Source: Streptomyces naganishii JCM 4654 (GTDB taxonomy: Bacteria > Actinomycetota > Actinomycetes > Streptomycetales > Streptomycetaceae). From it: a stretch of 64,000 nucleotides of DNA. The number at the start of each line of letters is the position of its first letter. Position 1 is the stretch's first letter. Below are positions 27,350 through 36,555 of the stretch, piece after piece. The translations under genes and the position numbers were made by a program. The stretch is taken from positions 117,502-181,501 of the forward strand of contig NZ_BMVF01000016.1 in the NCBI RefSeq assembly GCF_014650575.1. The letters are read 5' to 3'. The notes below the pieces were generated by a model. It had not been told where the DNA came from. It saw nothing but the letters and a program-made list of their open reading frames with translations, and searched no databases.

Positions 27350-27373
27350 AAGTAAGTGATCAATAACTAATCC
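27350..27373 (+). promoter_or_regulatory. Second, weaker TetR operator upstream of the MFS gene
   Basis: AAGTAAGTGATCAATAACTAATCC matches the palindrome before tetR at about 16 of 24 positions, including AAGT-AGTGAT and ACTAA. Located 26 bases before the MFS start codon. Confidence 0.6.
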
Positions 27374-27399
27374 AAGAGTGATCAACCGATGGGGGAGCG

Positions 27400-28863
27400 A
27401 TGTCGGAACACACCGCGGGAACAGGGAAGCGGACGGCCACGGAGCGGAGCCGGACCGTCTGGGCCCTCGTCATCACCGGCGTCGCCGGATTCATGGCGGC
27501 CCTCGACAACCTCGTCGTCACCACCGCCCTGCCCTCGATCCGCAAGGACCTCGGCGGGGCGCTGGGCGACCTCGAGTGGACCGTGAGCGCCTACACGCTG
27601 ACCTTCGCCGTGCTGCTGATGTTCGGCGCGGCGCTCGGCGACCGGTTCGGCCGCCGGCGGCTCTTCCTCGCCGGGCTGGCCGTGTTCACCGGCGCCTCCG
27701 CCCTCGCGGCCATGGCGCCCGGCATCGACTCCCTGATCGCCGCGCGTGCGGTGCAGGGCGTCGGCGCGGCCGTCATGATGCCGCTGACGCTCACCCTGCT
27801 GACCGCCGCCGTGCCCGCCGCCAAGCGCGGGATGGCGTACGGCATCTGGGGCGCCGTCAACGGGCTCGCCGTCGCCTCCGGGCCGCTCATCGGCGGCAGC
27901 CTCACCCAGCACGTCTCCTGGCACTGGATCTTCTGGCTGAACGTTCCGCTCGGCCTCGCCCTGCTGCCGCTCGCACGGCTGCGCCTGGACGAGTCCCGCG
28001 GCACCGGCGCCCCGCTGGACGTCCCCGGCACCCTGCTCGCCAGCGGCGGTCTGTTCGGCGTCGTCTACGGGCTGGTGCGCGGGCCCTCCGACGGCTGGAC
28101 CAGCGCGCTCGTCCTGACGGGACTGTTCGCGGGGACCGCGCTGCTGACCGGGTTCGTGCTCTACAGCACCCGGGCGAAGAACCCCATGCTGCCGATGCGG
28201 CTGTTCCGCTCCCGCGCCTTCTCCGGGATCAACGCGGCGAGCATGCTGATGTTCCTGGGGATGTTCGGCTCGATCTTCCTGCTCAGCCAGTACATGCAGG
28301 GAGTGCTCGGCTACTCGCCCACCGAGGCGGGCCTCAGGATGCTGCCGTGGACCGGCATGCCGATGCTCGTGGCGCCCGTCGCGGGCATCCTCTCCGACCG
28401 CGTCGGCGGCCGGCCCGTCGTCGCCACCGGGCTGTTCTTGCAGGCGGCCGGGCTCGCCCACCTGGCGTGGGTGGCCACGGCCGACGCCTCCTACGCCGTC
28501 CAGCTGCCCGGTCTGATCCTCAGCGGCATCGGCATGGCGCTGTTCTTCGCCCCGGCCTCCAACCTGGTCATGTCCAGCGTCCGCCCGGCCGAGCAGGGCA
28601 TCGCCTCCGGCGCCAACAACGCGCTGCGCGAGGTGGGCGGTGCGCTCGGCGTCGCGATCATGTCGTCGATCTTCTCCGCGCAGGGCGGCTACGAGTCCGC
28701 GCGGGCCTTCGTGGACGGCCTGCGGCCCGCTCTGGTCACCGGGGCGGCAGTAGTGGCCCTCGCCGGAGCCGCGGCCCTGTTCATCCCCTCCCGCCGCCGA
28801 GCCCCCGGCACCGGGGCCCCGGCCGACCAGCCGTCACCGGCACTGGAACCGGCCGCCGGCTGA
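27400..28863 (+). CDS. DHA2-family (EmrB/QacA-type) MFS drug:proton antiporter
   Basis: 487 residues, 14 helices. Motif D1 in helix 1 (FMAALDNLVVTTALPSIRKD), motif A GAALGDRFGRRRLF between helices 2 and 3, RAVQGVGAAVMMPLTLTLL, and motif C-like GLAVASGPLIGGSLTQHVSW in helix 5 mark an exporter. GGGGGAG lies 5-9 bases before ATG. The TetR gene upstream and its operator copies indicate substrate-inducible efflux. Confidence 0.92.
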   Translation: MSEHTAGTGKRTATERSRTVWALVITGVAGFMAALDNLVVTTALPSIRKDLGGALGDLEWTVSAYTLTFAVLLMFGAALGDRFGRRRLFLAGLAVFTGASALAAMAPGIDSLIAARAVQGVGAAVMMPLTLTLLTAAVPAAKRGMAYGIWGAVNGLAVASGPLIGGSLTQHVSWHWIFWLNVPLGLALLPLARLRLDESRGTGAPLDVPGTLLASGGLFGVVYGLVRGPSDGWTSALVLTGLFAGTALLTGFVLYSTRAKNPMLPMRLFRSRAFSGINAASMLMFLGMFGSIFLLSQYMQGVLGYSPTEAGLRMLPWTGMPMLVAPVAGILSDRVGGRPVVATGLFLQAAGLAHLAWVATADASYAVQLPGLILSGIGMALFFAPASNLVMSSVRPAEQGIASGANNALREVGGALGVAIMSSIFSAQGGYESARAFVDGLRPALVTGAAVVALAGAAALFIPSRRRAPGTGAPADQPSPALEPAAG

Positions 28864-28874
28864 CCGACGACGTC

Positions 28875-28927
28875 CACGCGCGCGCGTGCGGCCCCGCCCG
28901 ATCCGGGTGAGGCCGCACGCGCGCGTG
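28875..28927 (+). terminator. Long GC hairpin after the MFS gene
   Basis: CACGCGCGCGTGCGGCC-type arm (28875-28893) pairs with GGCCGCACGCGCGCGTG (28911-28927) around a 17-base loop. The following 300 bases to murB contain no gene, repeat or convincing promoter. Confidence 0.7.
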
Positions 28928-29227
28928 CCGGGCCACCACCGACCGCGGCGGACACTCGGGACCGCCCGCCCCCGGGGAGCCGCGCTCGCGCAGACCGCGG
29001 TCGCACGCGAGGGTTCGCGGCCGGACAGGACCTCCCGGACCGCGCGGGATCCGCCGCCGCTCCCGAGGCACCGCGAAACCCGGAGCTGCCGCCGCGTCCG
29101 GAACCGCCGCCGCGCCCGGCGCCGCGAGCGGCCCGCGGCCGCGGCCCGCGGTCGTGGAGAAACCGTGGGCGCCCTCACCCCCTGTGCGCCCGACGGGGCT
29201 GTCGGTGCCGTCTCGTAGTCTTGGCGC

Positions 29228-30283
29228 GTGCAGGAACTTCATGATGTGCCCCTTGCTCCGCTGACCACCTTCCGGCTGGGCGGTCCCGCGGCGCGGCTGG
29301 TCACCGCGACCACCGACGCCGAGGTGATCGACGCCGTCCGTGAGGCCGATGCCGCCGGTACGCCGCTGCTCGTCATCGGCGGGGGATCCAACCTGGTCAT
29401 CGGGGACAAGGGCTTTGACGGCACCGCCCTGCGCATCGCCACCCGCGGCTTCGCGCTCAGCGGTACGACGCTGGAGCTGGCCGCCGGCGAGGTGTGGACC
29501 GACGCCGTCGCCCGCGCCGTGGAGGCCGGGCTCGCCGGCATCGAGTGCCTGGCCGGCATCCCCGGCTCGGCGGGCGCCACCCCCATCCAGAACGTGGGGG
29601 CGTACGGCCAGGAGGTCTCCTCCACCATCACCGAAGTCGTCGCCTACGACCGCGAGGCCGGCGAGACGGTCACCCTCGCCAACGAGGAGTGCTCCTTCTC
29701 CTACCGCCACAGCCGCTTCAAGGAGCACCCCGAGCGTTACGTCGTCCTGCGCGTCCGCTTCCGCCTGGAGGACGCGGACGGGCTGTCCGCGCCGGTCAAG
29801 TACGCCGAGACCGCACGCGCGCTCGGCGTGGCGGCGGGCGACCGGGTCCCCCTCGGCGCCGCCCGCGAGACCGTGCTGAAGCTGCGCGCCGGCAAGGGGA
29901 TGGTGCTCGACCCGGAGGACCGCGACACCTGGTCGGCGGGGTCCTTCTTCACCAACCCGATCCTCACCGACTCCGCCTTCGCCGCCTTCCGCGCGCGCGT
30001 GCGGGAGCGGCTGGGCGAGGACGCCGAGCCGCCCGCGTACCCGGCGGGGGAGGGCCGCACCAAGACCTCAGCGGCCTGGCTGATCGACAAGGCCGGCTTC
30101 ACCAAGGGCTACGGCACCGGCCCCGCCCGCATCTCCACCAAGCACACCCTCGCCCTCACCAACCGCGGCGGCGCGACCACCGAGGACCTGCTGGCGCTGG
30201 CCCGCGAGGTCGTGGCCGGGGTGCGCGAGACCTTCGGCATCACCCTGGTCAACGAGCCGGTGACCGTGGGCGTCAGCCTCTGA
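29228..30283 (+). CDS. murB: UDP-N-acetylenolpyruvoylglucosamine reductase
   Basis: 351 residues from GTG. FAD-binding motifs TTFRLGGPAARL, VIGGGSNLVIGDKGFDGTAL and the substrate region GIPGSAGATPIQNVGAYGQE are present. SYRHSRFK follows, then the type-specific Ser-containing SAGSFFTNPIL, whose Ser protonates the substrate, and the C-terminal AAWLIDKAGFTKGYG. The enzyme reduces UDP-GlcNAc-enolpyruvate to UDP-MurNAc with NADPH, the second committed step of peptidoglycan synthesis. It is outside the mur cluster, as usual in Streptomyces. Confidence 0.97.
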   Translation: MQELHDVPLAPLTTFRLGGPAARLVTATTDAEVIDAVREADAAGTPLLVIGGGSNLVIGDKGFDGTALRIATRGFALSGTTLELAAGEVWTDAVARAVEAGLAGIECLAGIPGSAGATPIQNVGAYGQEVSSTITEVVAYDREAGETVTLANEECSFSYRHSRFKEHPERYVVLRVRFRLEDADGLSAPVKYAETARALGVAAGDRVPLGAARETVLKLRAGKGMVLDPEDRDTWSAGSFFTNPILTDSAFAAFRARVRERLGEDAEPPAYPAGEGRTKTSAAWLIDKAGFTKGYGTGPARISTKHTLALTNRGGATTEDLLALAREVVAGVRETFGITLVNEPVTVGVSL

Positions 30284-30292
30284 CCAAACCGG

Positions 30293-30360
30293 AGTCCGCG
30301 GCCCCGTGCCCCAGTACGCCAACCACCCGCAGTCCGCGGCCCCCGCGCCTCAGTACGCCA
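30293..30360. repeat. 38-base direct repeat overlapping the 3' end of the next gene
   Basis: AGTCCGCGGCCCCGTGCCCC-AGTACGCCA (30293) recurs as AGTCCGCGGCCCCCGCGCCT-CAGTACGCCA (30331). The second copy carries the stop codon and last codons of the minus-strand oxidoreductase, so the first looks like a local duplication of its end. Confidence 0.65.
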
Positions 30361-30982
30361 CCCCCACACCGTGCTTCACCATCGACGGGTCGTCGACCGC
30401 CGCCAGCATCGCGTGGGCCACGTCGGCCCGCCCGATGAACCGGCCGCGCTGGGGGAAGCCGCCCACGACTGTGCGGTAGCTGCCGGTGAGCGGCTTGTCC
30501 TGGAGGCGCGGCGGGCGCACCACCGTCCAGTCCGTGGCGCTGCGGGCCAGCTCGTCCTCCGCCTCGCGCAGATCGGCGTAGACGTCCTTCAGGATCGCCG
30601 AGATCAGCCCGCGTCCCGCGCGGTCCACCAGCCCGTCGTGCGCCGGCGCCGGGCCGACCGGGGCGGCCGTCACCACGACCAGCCGCCGTACGCCCTCCGC
30701 CTCCATCGCGCCAAGGACCGTACGCGTCAGCCGGGCCGTCACCCCGGCGTCCTTGCGGCTGCGCGCGCCCAGCCCGGACAGCACCGCGTCGCGGCCCGAA
30801 ACGGCGGGGCGCAGCGCCTCCGCGTCGGTGAGGTCCGCGCGGAACACCTCCAGGCCCGTGCCGGTCACGCCCAGCCGGGCCGGGTCGCGCACGACGGCCG
30901 TGACCCGGTGGCCGGCGGCGAGGGCCTGCCGGACGATCTGCCGGCCGATGCCGCCGGTGGCGCCGAAAACGGTGAGGTTCAT
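30350..30982 (-). CDS. NAD(P)-dependent oxidoreductase (NmrA-like/SDR)
   Basis: 210 residues from ATG at 30982: MNLTVFGATGGIGRQIVRQA is a clear dinucleotide-binding start. VVRDPARL, VFRADLTDAEALRPAVSGRD and ATDWTVVRPPRLQDKPLTG follow. It resembles flavin-reductase-like (BVR-B) atypical SDRs; substrate not predictable. It is divergent from a TetR gene with a large palindromic control region between them, so it is very probably the main target of that regulator. Confidence 0.87.
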   Translation of the reverse strand: MNLTVFGATGGIGRQIVRQALAAGHRVTAVVRDPARLGVTGTGLEVFRADLTDAEALRPAVSGRDAVLSGLGARSRKDAGVTARLTRTVLGAMEAEGVRRLVVVTAAPVGPAPAHDGLVDRAGRGLISAILKDVYADLREAEDELARSATDWTVVRPPRLQDKPLTGSYRTVVGGFPQRGRFIGRADVAHAMLAAVDDPSMVKHGVGVAY

Positions 30983-31003
30983 CTCTGGCTCCCAGGACCC
31001 TAT

Positions 31004-31061
31004 GGTGGGTGAGTGCTTACTCACCCTGTGCTCCCCTAGAGTGAGTAAGCACTCACCCACC
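31004..31061. promoter_or_regulatory. Paired TetR operators between divergent genes
   Basis: GGTGGGTGAGTGCTTACTCAC (31004-31024) and its exact inverse GTGAGTAAGCACTCACCCACC (31041-31061) are 16 bases apart. Each copy also contains an internal palindrome GTGAGT-n4-ACTCAC. This is the expected architecture for a TetR dimer pair controlling both the oxidoreductase and the regulator. Confidence 0.85.
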
Positions 31062-31084
31062 CGTCAAGTCCCCGGGAGGCCGCC

Positions 31085-31702
31085 ATGGAATCCTTGGGCC
31101 CCATGCAGCAGAAACCGGCCCGCGTCCGCGTCCTCGACGCCGCCCACGAACTGATGCTCACCGTCGGACTGGCCCGCGCCACCACCAAGGAGATCGCGCG
31201 GGCCGCCGGCTGCTCCGAGGCCGCCCTCTACAAGTACTTCGCGAGCAAGGAGGAGCTGTTCATCCAGGTGCTGCACGAGCGGCTGCCGCGCCTGACCCCG
31301 CTGCTGCGCAGCCTCGCCGCCGAACCGGGCCACGGCACCCCCGAGGAGAACCTCACCGAGATCGCCCGCCAGGCCGCCCTGTTCTACGAGCAGAGCTTCC
31401 CGATCGCCGCCTCCCTCTACGCCGAGATCCAGCTCAAGCGCCGGCACGACCAGGCGATGCGGGAGATGGGCTCGGGCCCCCACATGCCCATCGAGGAACT
31501 GGACGCCTATCTGCGCGCCGAGCAGGCCCTGGGCCGCATCGGCGCCGGCGCCGACACCTTCGCCGCCGCCTCGCTGCTGCTCGGCGCCTGCGCCCAGCGG
31601 GCCTTCGCCTACGACGCCTCGCCGAGCGGCGAGCGCCCGCCCGTGGACGACTTCGCCGGGCGCCTGGCCCGCACGCTGCTCGCGGGCATCGCCGGCGGGT
31701 GA
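31085..31702 (+). CDS. TetR-family transcriptional regulator
   Basis: 205 residues. The N-terminal domain VRVLDAAHELMLTVGLARAT is followed by TKEIARAAGCSEAALYKYF and ASKEELFIQVLHERL, the canonical TetR helix-turn-helix. The C-terminal half is helical with Ala-rich stretches. ATG at 31085 follows GGGAGG. Divergent from an NAD(P)H-binding protein whose promoter carries two copies of a perfect operator-like palindrome. Autoregulation is likely; ligand unknown. Confidence 0.92.
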   Translation: MESLGPMQQKPARVRVLDAAHELMLTVGLARATTKEIARAAGCSEAALYKYFASKEELFIQVLHERLPRLTPLLRSLAAEPGHGTPEENLTEIARQAALFYEQSFPIAASLYAEIQLKRRHDQAMREMGSGPHMPIEELDAYLRAEQALGRIGAGADTFAAASLLLGACAQRAFAYDASPSGERPPVDDFAGRLARTLLAGIAGG

Positions 31703-31733
31703 CCGGCACCCGGCCGCACCCGGCCGCGCCGGA

Positions 31734-32765
31734 TCACCCCGTCAGCCAGTCGTCCACGCCCGACAGCAGCTTGCGCCGTACGTCCTCCGGGGCGGCCGAG
31801 GCGCGGATGGACTGGCGGGCCAGCTCGGCGAGTTCGGCGTCGGTGAAGGCGTGGTGGCGGCGGGCGATGTCGTACTGGGCGGCCAGCCGGGAGCCGAACA
31901 GCAGCGGGTCGTCGGCGCCCAGGGCCATCGGCACGCCCGCCTCGAAGAGCCGGCGCAGGGGCACGTCCTCGGGCTTCTCGTAGACGCCCAGCGCCACGTT
32001 CGACGCCGGGCACACCTCGCAGGTGACCTGGCGGTCGGCCAGGCGCCGCATCAGGCGCGGGTCCTCCGCCGCGCGCACCCCGTGGCCCACCCGGTGGGCG
32101 TCGAGGTCGTCCAGGCAGTCGCGCACCGAGGCCGGGCCGGTCAGCTCGCCGCCGTGCGGGGCCGCGAACAGCCCGCCCTCCCGCGCGATGGCGAAGGCGC
32201 GGTCGAAGTCCCTCGCCATTCCCCGGCGTTCGTCGTTGGAGAGGCCGAAGCCGACCACCCCGCGGTCGCGGTAGCGCACCGCCAGCCGGGCCAGCGTGCG
32301 CGCGTCCAGCGGGTGCTTCATGCGGTTGGCGGCCACCAGGACCCGCATGCCGAGCCCCGTGTCGCGCGACGCCGTCTCCACCGCGTCCAGGATGATCTCC
32401 AGCGCCGGGATCAGCCCGCCCAGACGCGGGGCGTACGAGGTGGGGTCGACCTGGATCTCCAGCCAGCCGGAGCCGTCGTTCAGGTCCTCCTCGGCCGCCT
32501 CGCGCACCAGCCGCTGGATGTCCTCCGCCTCGCGCAGGCAGGAGCGCGCCGCGTCGTACAGCCGCTGGAAGCGGAACCAGCCCCGCTCGTCGGTGGCCCT
32601 GAGTCTCGGCGGCTCGCCGCTGGTCAGGGCGTCGGTGAGGGCTTCGGGCAGCCGCACGCCGTACTTGTCGGCCAGTTCGAGCAGGGTGGTGGGCCGCATC
32701 GACCCGGTGAAGTGCAGGTGCAGATGGGCTTTCGGCAGCTCAGAGACATCACGTACACGCTCCAT
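31734..32765 (-). CDS. Adenosine deaminase-like amidohydrolase
   Basis: 343 residues from ATG at 32765. Zinc site LPKAHLHLHFTGSM near the N-terminus, then FGLSNDERRG, the HxGE-type motif APHGGELTG (catalytic Glu), HRVGHGVRAAEDPRLM and CPASNVALGVYEKPEDVPL. MALGADDPLLFGS holds the Asp pair. Canonical ADA has HAGE and NTDDP, so the pocket may differ and adenine, adenosine or a related nucleoside could be the substrate. It sits alone, tail to tail with the TetR gene and downstream of aspC. Confidence 0.87.
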   Translation of the reverse strand: MERVRDVSELPKAHLHLHFTGSMRPTTLLELADKYGVRLPEALTDALTSGEPPRLRATDERGWFRFQRLYDAARSCLREAEDIQRLVREAAEEDLNDGSGWLEIQVDPTSYAPRLGGLIPALEIILDAVETASRDTGLGMRVLVAANRMKHPLDARTLARLAVRYRDRGVVGFGLSNDERRGMARDFDRAFAIAREGGLFAAPHGGELTGPASVRDCLDDLDAHRVGHGVRAAEDPRLMRRLADRQVTCEVCPASNVALGVYEKPEDVPLRRLFEAGVPMALGADDPLLFGSRLAAQYDIARRHHAFTDAELAELARQSIRASAAPEDVRRKLLSGVDDWLTG

Positions 32766-32834
32766 CCCAGGATCCTGCCGCACGCCCCCCGCGTCCCGGT
32801 AGCGGTTTCCCCGTTCGTAGTCTTGCTCGCACGA

Positions 32835-32873
32835 ATGACCCGTAGAGATGACCCGGAGAAATGACCCGTAGAA
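32835..32873. repeat. Three 13-base tandem repeats
   Basis: ATGACCCGTAGAG, ATGACCCGGAGAA and ATGACCCGTAGAA head to tail at 32835, 32848 and 32861. They sit in the 167-base gap between the deaminase and aminotransferase genes. In the antisense direction they precede the deaminase gene and might be part of its promoter. Confidence 0.7.
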
Positions 32874-32881
32874 AAGAAGGG

Positions 32882-32913
32882 GGGACCGCCCCCGGACATC
32901 CGGAAGCGGTCCC
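32882..32913 (-). terminator. Hairpin terminator downstream of the aminotransferase gene
   Basis: GGGACCGC ... GCGGTCCC with inner CCGG/CCGG pairing, directly after the stop codon of the minus-strand gene. TTCTTTTC-type T-rich sequence follows in that direction. Confidence 0.75.
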
Positions 32914-32932
32914 TCGCCGGGCGGGGCGGAAC

Positions 32933-34159
<1,227 letters not shown>

Positions 34160-34420
34160 ACCGTCCATCGTTTCAGACCGCGAACGCCCCGGGCACGCGG
34201 GTTTCACGGACTGGGCAGGACCGGTCGAACCCTTGAACACCCGTCCGGATCCGGGCCCCGGCCAGGCGATCTTCCAACGGGCGGGCCGCGAGCGGCACTT
34301 TCTGTTCGACGACCGGCCCCGGACCACGTACACTCTTCCCTCGTTGGCCTTCAGCAGCCGCCACCGCACCCGGTGCACATCGGGCATCCGGTCGGATGCG
34401 GTACGTTGGGGGACACACAA

Positions 34421-34493
34421 AGGGTCGTAGCTCAATTGGTAGAGCACTGGTCTCCAAAACCAGCGGTTGGGGGTTCAAGTCCCTCCGGCCCTG
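34421..34493 (+). tRNA. tRNA-Trp (anticodon CCA)
   Basis: 73 bases. Acceptor AGGGTCG / CGGCCCT with one G-T pair, D arm AGCTCAATTGGTAGAGC, anticodon stem CTGGT-CTCCAAA-ACCAG (CCA), T arm GGGGG-TTCAAGT-CCCTC, discriminator G as required for tRNA-Trp. It immediately precedes secE, an order conserved in actinobacteria. Confidence 0.96.
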
Positions 34494-34600
34494 CTACACA
34501 CACCTTCGCCGAGATGTGTGCGCATGTACGTACAGCAATGCACCGCCGTGCGGCTCGACCGGGCGCGGCACGGCCACGACCCGGAATCAGGTGAGGACGA

Positions 34601-34888
34601 ATGACGGACGCCGTGGGCTCCATCGACACGCCTGATGCCCAGGACGAGGTGACGGAGTCCAAGAAGAAGTCCCGCAAGGGCGGCAAGCGAGCCAAGAAGG
34701 GCCCGCTCAAGCGCCTTGCCCTCTTCTACCGCCAGATCGTCGCGGAGCTCCGCAAGGTCGTCTGGCCCACCCGCCACCAGCTGACGTCGTACACCACCGT
34801 GGTGATCTTCTTCGTTGCCGTCATGATCGCTCTGGTGACCGTGATTGACTATGGGCTCAACCACGCGGCCAAGTACGTTTTCGGCTGA
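34601..34888 (+). CDS. secE: Preprotein translocase subunit SecE
   Basis: 95 residues with a charged N-terminal half (SKKKSRKGGKRAKKGPL), the conserved amphipathic segment FYRQIVAELRKVVWPTRHQL and one transmembrane helix YTTVVIFFVAVMIALVTVID. SecE clamps SecY in the translocon. It is the first gene of the secE-nusG pair, and a hairpin between the two may tune their relative expression. Confidence 0.97.
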   Translation: MTDAVGSIDTPDAQDEVTESKKKSRKGGKRAKKGPLKRLALFYRQIVAELRKVVWPTRHQLTSYTTVVIFFVAVMIALVTVIDYGLNHAAKYVFG

Positions 34889-34900
34889 GCCAGAAGCGAA

Positions 34901-34929
34901 GGGCGCCGTGGTTACCGGCGCCCGTTTTC
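34901..34929 (+). terminator. Hairpin with T-run between secE and nusG
   Basis: GGGCGCCG-tggttac-CGGCGCCC followed by GTTTTC. It could be a partial terminator or attenuator within the secE-nusG unit. Confidence 0.65.
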
Positions 34930-34969
34930 GCATGTTCCACCCCTATGTATCCAGGAAGAAGCAGCCACC

Positions 34970-35854
34970 GTGTCTGACCCGAACCTGAACGACGCCATCG
35001 AGCCGACCGAGTCCGTGGATGACGAGCTCGACATCGTCGAGGGTGCGGACGAGGTCGACGAGGCCGAGGCTGCCGAGGCCGCCGCGGGCGAGCCCGCCGA
35101 GGAGGCCGCCGTCCACGTCGAGGACGAGACCGCCGAGGACGAGACCGCCGAGATCACCGAGGACGAGGCCGGCGAGGCCACCGAGGGCGAGGCCGGCGAG
35201 GCCGCCGACGAGGAGCCCGGTGAGCCCGAGGAGCAGCTCGACCCGGTGACCAAGCTCCGCGAGGAACTGCGCACGCTGCCCGGCGAGTGGTACGTGATCC
35301 ACACCTACGCCGGCTACGAGAAGCGCGTGAAGGCCAACCTGGAGCAGCGCGCCGTCTCGCTGAACGTCGAGGACTTCATCTACCAGGCCGAGGTCCCCGA
35401 GGAAGAGATCGTCCAGATCAAGAACGGCGAGCGCAAGACCGTCCGGCAGAACAAGCTGCCCGGTTACGTCCTCGTCCGCATGGACCTGACGAACGAGTCG
35501 TGGGGCGTCGTCCGCAACACCCCGGGCGTCACCGGCTTCGTCGGCAACGCCTACGACCCCTACCCGCTGTCCCTGGACGAGATCGTCAAGATGCTCGCCC
35601 CGGAGGCGGAGGAGAAGGCCGCCCGCGAGGCCGCCGAGGCCGAGGGCAAGCCGGCCCCGCAGCGCAAGGTCGAGGTCCAGGTGCTGGACTTCGAGGTCGG
35701 CGACTCGGTCACCGTCACCGACGGCCCCTTCGCCACGCTGCAGGCGACCATCAACGAGATCAACCCCGACTCCAAGAAGGTCAAGGGCCTCGTCGAGATC
35801 TTCGGCCGCGAGACCCCGGTCGAGCTGAGCTTCGACCAGATCCAGAAGAACTGA
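34970..35854 (+). CDS. nusG: Transcription elongation/antitermination factor NusG
   Basis: 294 residues, long for NusG. Residues 1-95 form an extremely acidic Glu/Ala extension with short repeats (EDETAEDETAE, EDEAGEATEGEAGEAADEE). The NGN domain follows (GEWYVIHTYAGYEKRVKANL, KLPGYVLVRMDLTNESWGVV, NTPGVTGFVGNAYDPYPLS). The C-terminal KOW domain begins VGDSVTVTDGPFATLQATIN. NusG binds RNA polymerase clamp helices and couples to Rho and ribosomes. The acidic extension is typical of Streptomyces and other actinomycetes; its role is unknown. GTG start with AGGA upstream. Confidence 0.96.
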   Translation: MSDPNLNDAIEPTESVDDELDIVEGADEVDEAEAAEAAAGEPAEEAAVHVEDETAEDETAEITEDEAGEATEGEAGEAADEEPGEPEEQLDPVTKLREELRTLPGEWYVIHTYAGYEKRVKANLEQRAVSLNVEDFIYQAEVPEEEIVQIKNGERKTVRQNKLPGYVLVRMDLTNESWGVVRNTPGVTGFVGNAYDPYPLSLDEIVKMLAPEAEEKAAREAAEAEGKPAPQRKVEVQVLDFEVGDSVTVTDGPFATLQATINEINPDSKKVKGLVEIFGRETPVELSFDQIQKN

Positions 35855-35883
35855 CGCCTCACGGCGACCAAAGCCACCGGACG

Positions 35884-35914
35884 GGTCAGACGGGTTCTCG
35901 CAACCTGTCTGACC
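35884..35914 (+). promoter_or_regulatory. Stem-loop in the nusG-rplK leader
   Basis: GGTCAGAC-g-GGTT-ctcgc-AACC-t-GTCTGACC, near-perfect 12-base stem. It lies in the 170-base gap before rplK. It might be a processing or attenuation element of the ribosomal operon, or a weak terminator. Confidence 0.55.
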
Positions 35915-36024
35915 TGCTCGGTTTCAAGCCGCGCATCCATACCCGTTATCGTTGTGCGGTATGCCTGCGTCCGGGTGGTCCCCGGAAGCGGGCAGGACCC
36001 GAATTCGAAAGGACCCGGAGAGCT

Positions 36025-36459
36025 ATGCCTCCCAAGAAGAAGAAGGTCACGGGGCTCATCAAGCTCCAGATCAACGCCGGTGCGGCGAACCCGGCCCCGC
36101 CGGTCGGTCCGGCGCTGGGTCAGCACGGCGTCAACATCATGGAGTTCTGCAAGGCCTACAACGCCGCGACCGAGTCGCAGCGTGGCTGGGTGATCCCGGT
36201 GGAGATCACGGTCTACGAGGACCGCTCCTTCACCTTCATCACCAAGACGCCGCCGGCCGCCAAGATGATCCTCAAGGCCGCGGGCGTGGAGAAGGGCTCC
36301 GGCGAGCCGCACAAGACCAAGGTCGCCAAGATCACCGAGGCGCAGGTCCGCGAGATCGCCCAGACCAAGCTGCCCGACCTCAACGCCAACGACCTGGACG
36401 CCGCGTCCAAGATCATCGCCGGCACCGCCCGCTCCATGGGCATCACGGTCGAGGGCTGA
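36025..36459 (+). CDS. rplK: 50S ribosomal protein L11
   Basis: 144 residues: [20 protein letters not shown], the thiostrepton-region Pro-rich stretch [20 protein letters not shown] and the RNA-binding C-terminal domain ending [15 protein letters not shown]. It binds the GTPase-associated centre of 23S rRNA. GGAG lies 8 bases before ATG. It is followed by rplA as in nearly all bacteria. Confidence 0.98.
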
Positions 36460-36555
36460 ACACCCACCTCGTAGTCCCGCGGCCGTGAAAGGCCGCACGT
36501 GGCAGGGCCTGCTCGGCCCGTACCACGCCTCCTTTCAGAACACACAGGAGCAGTT

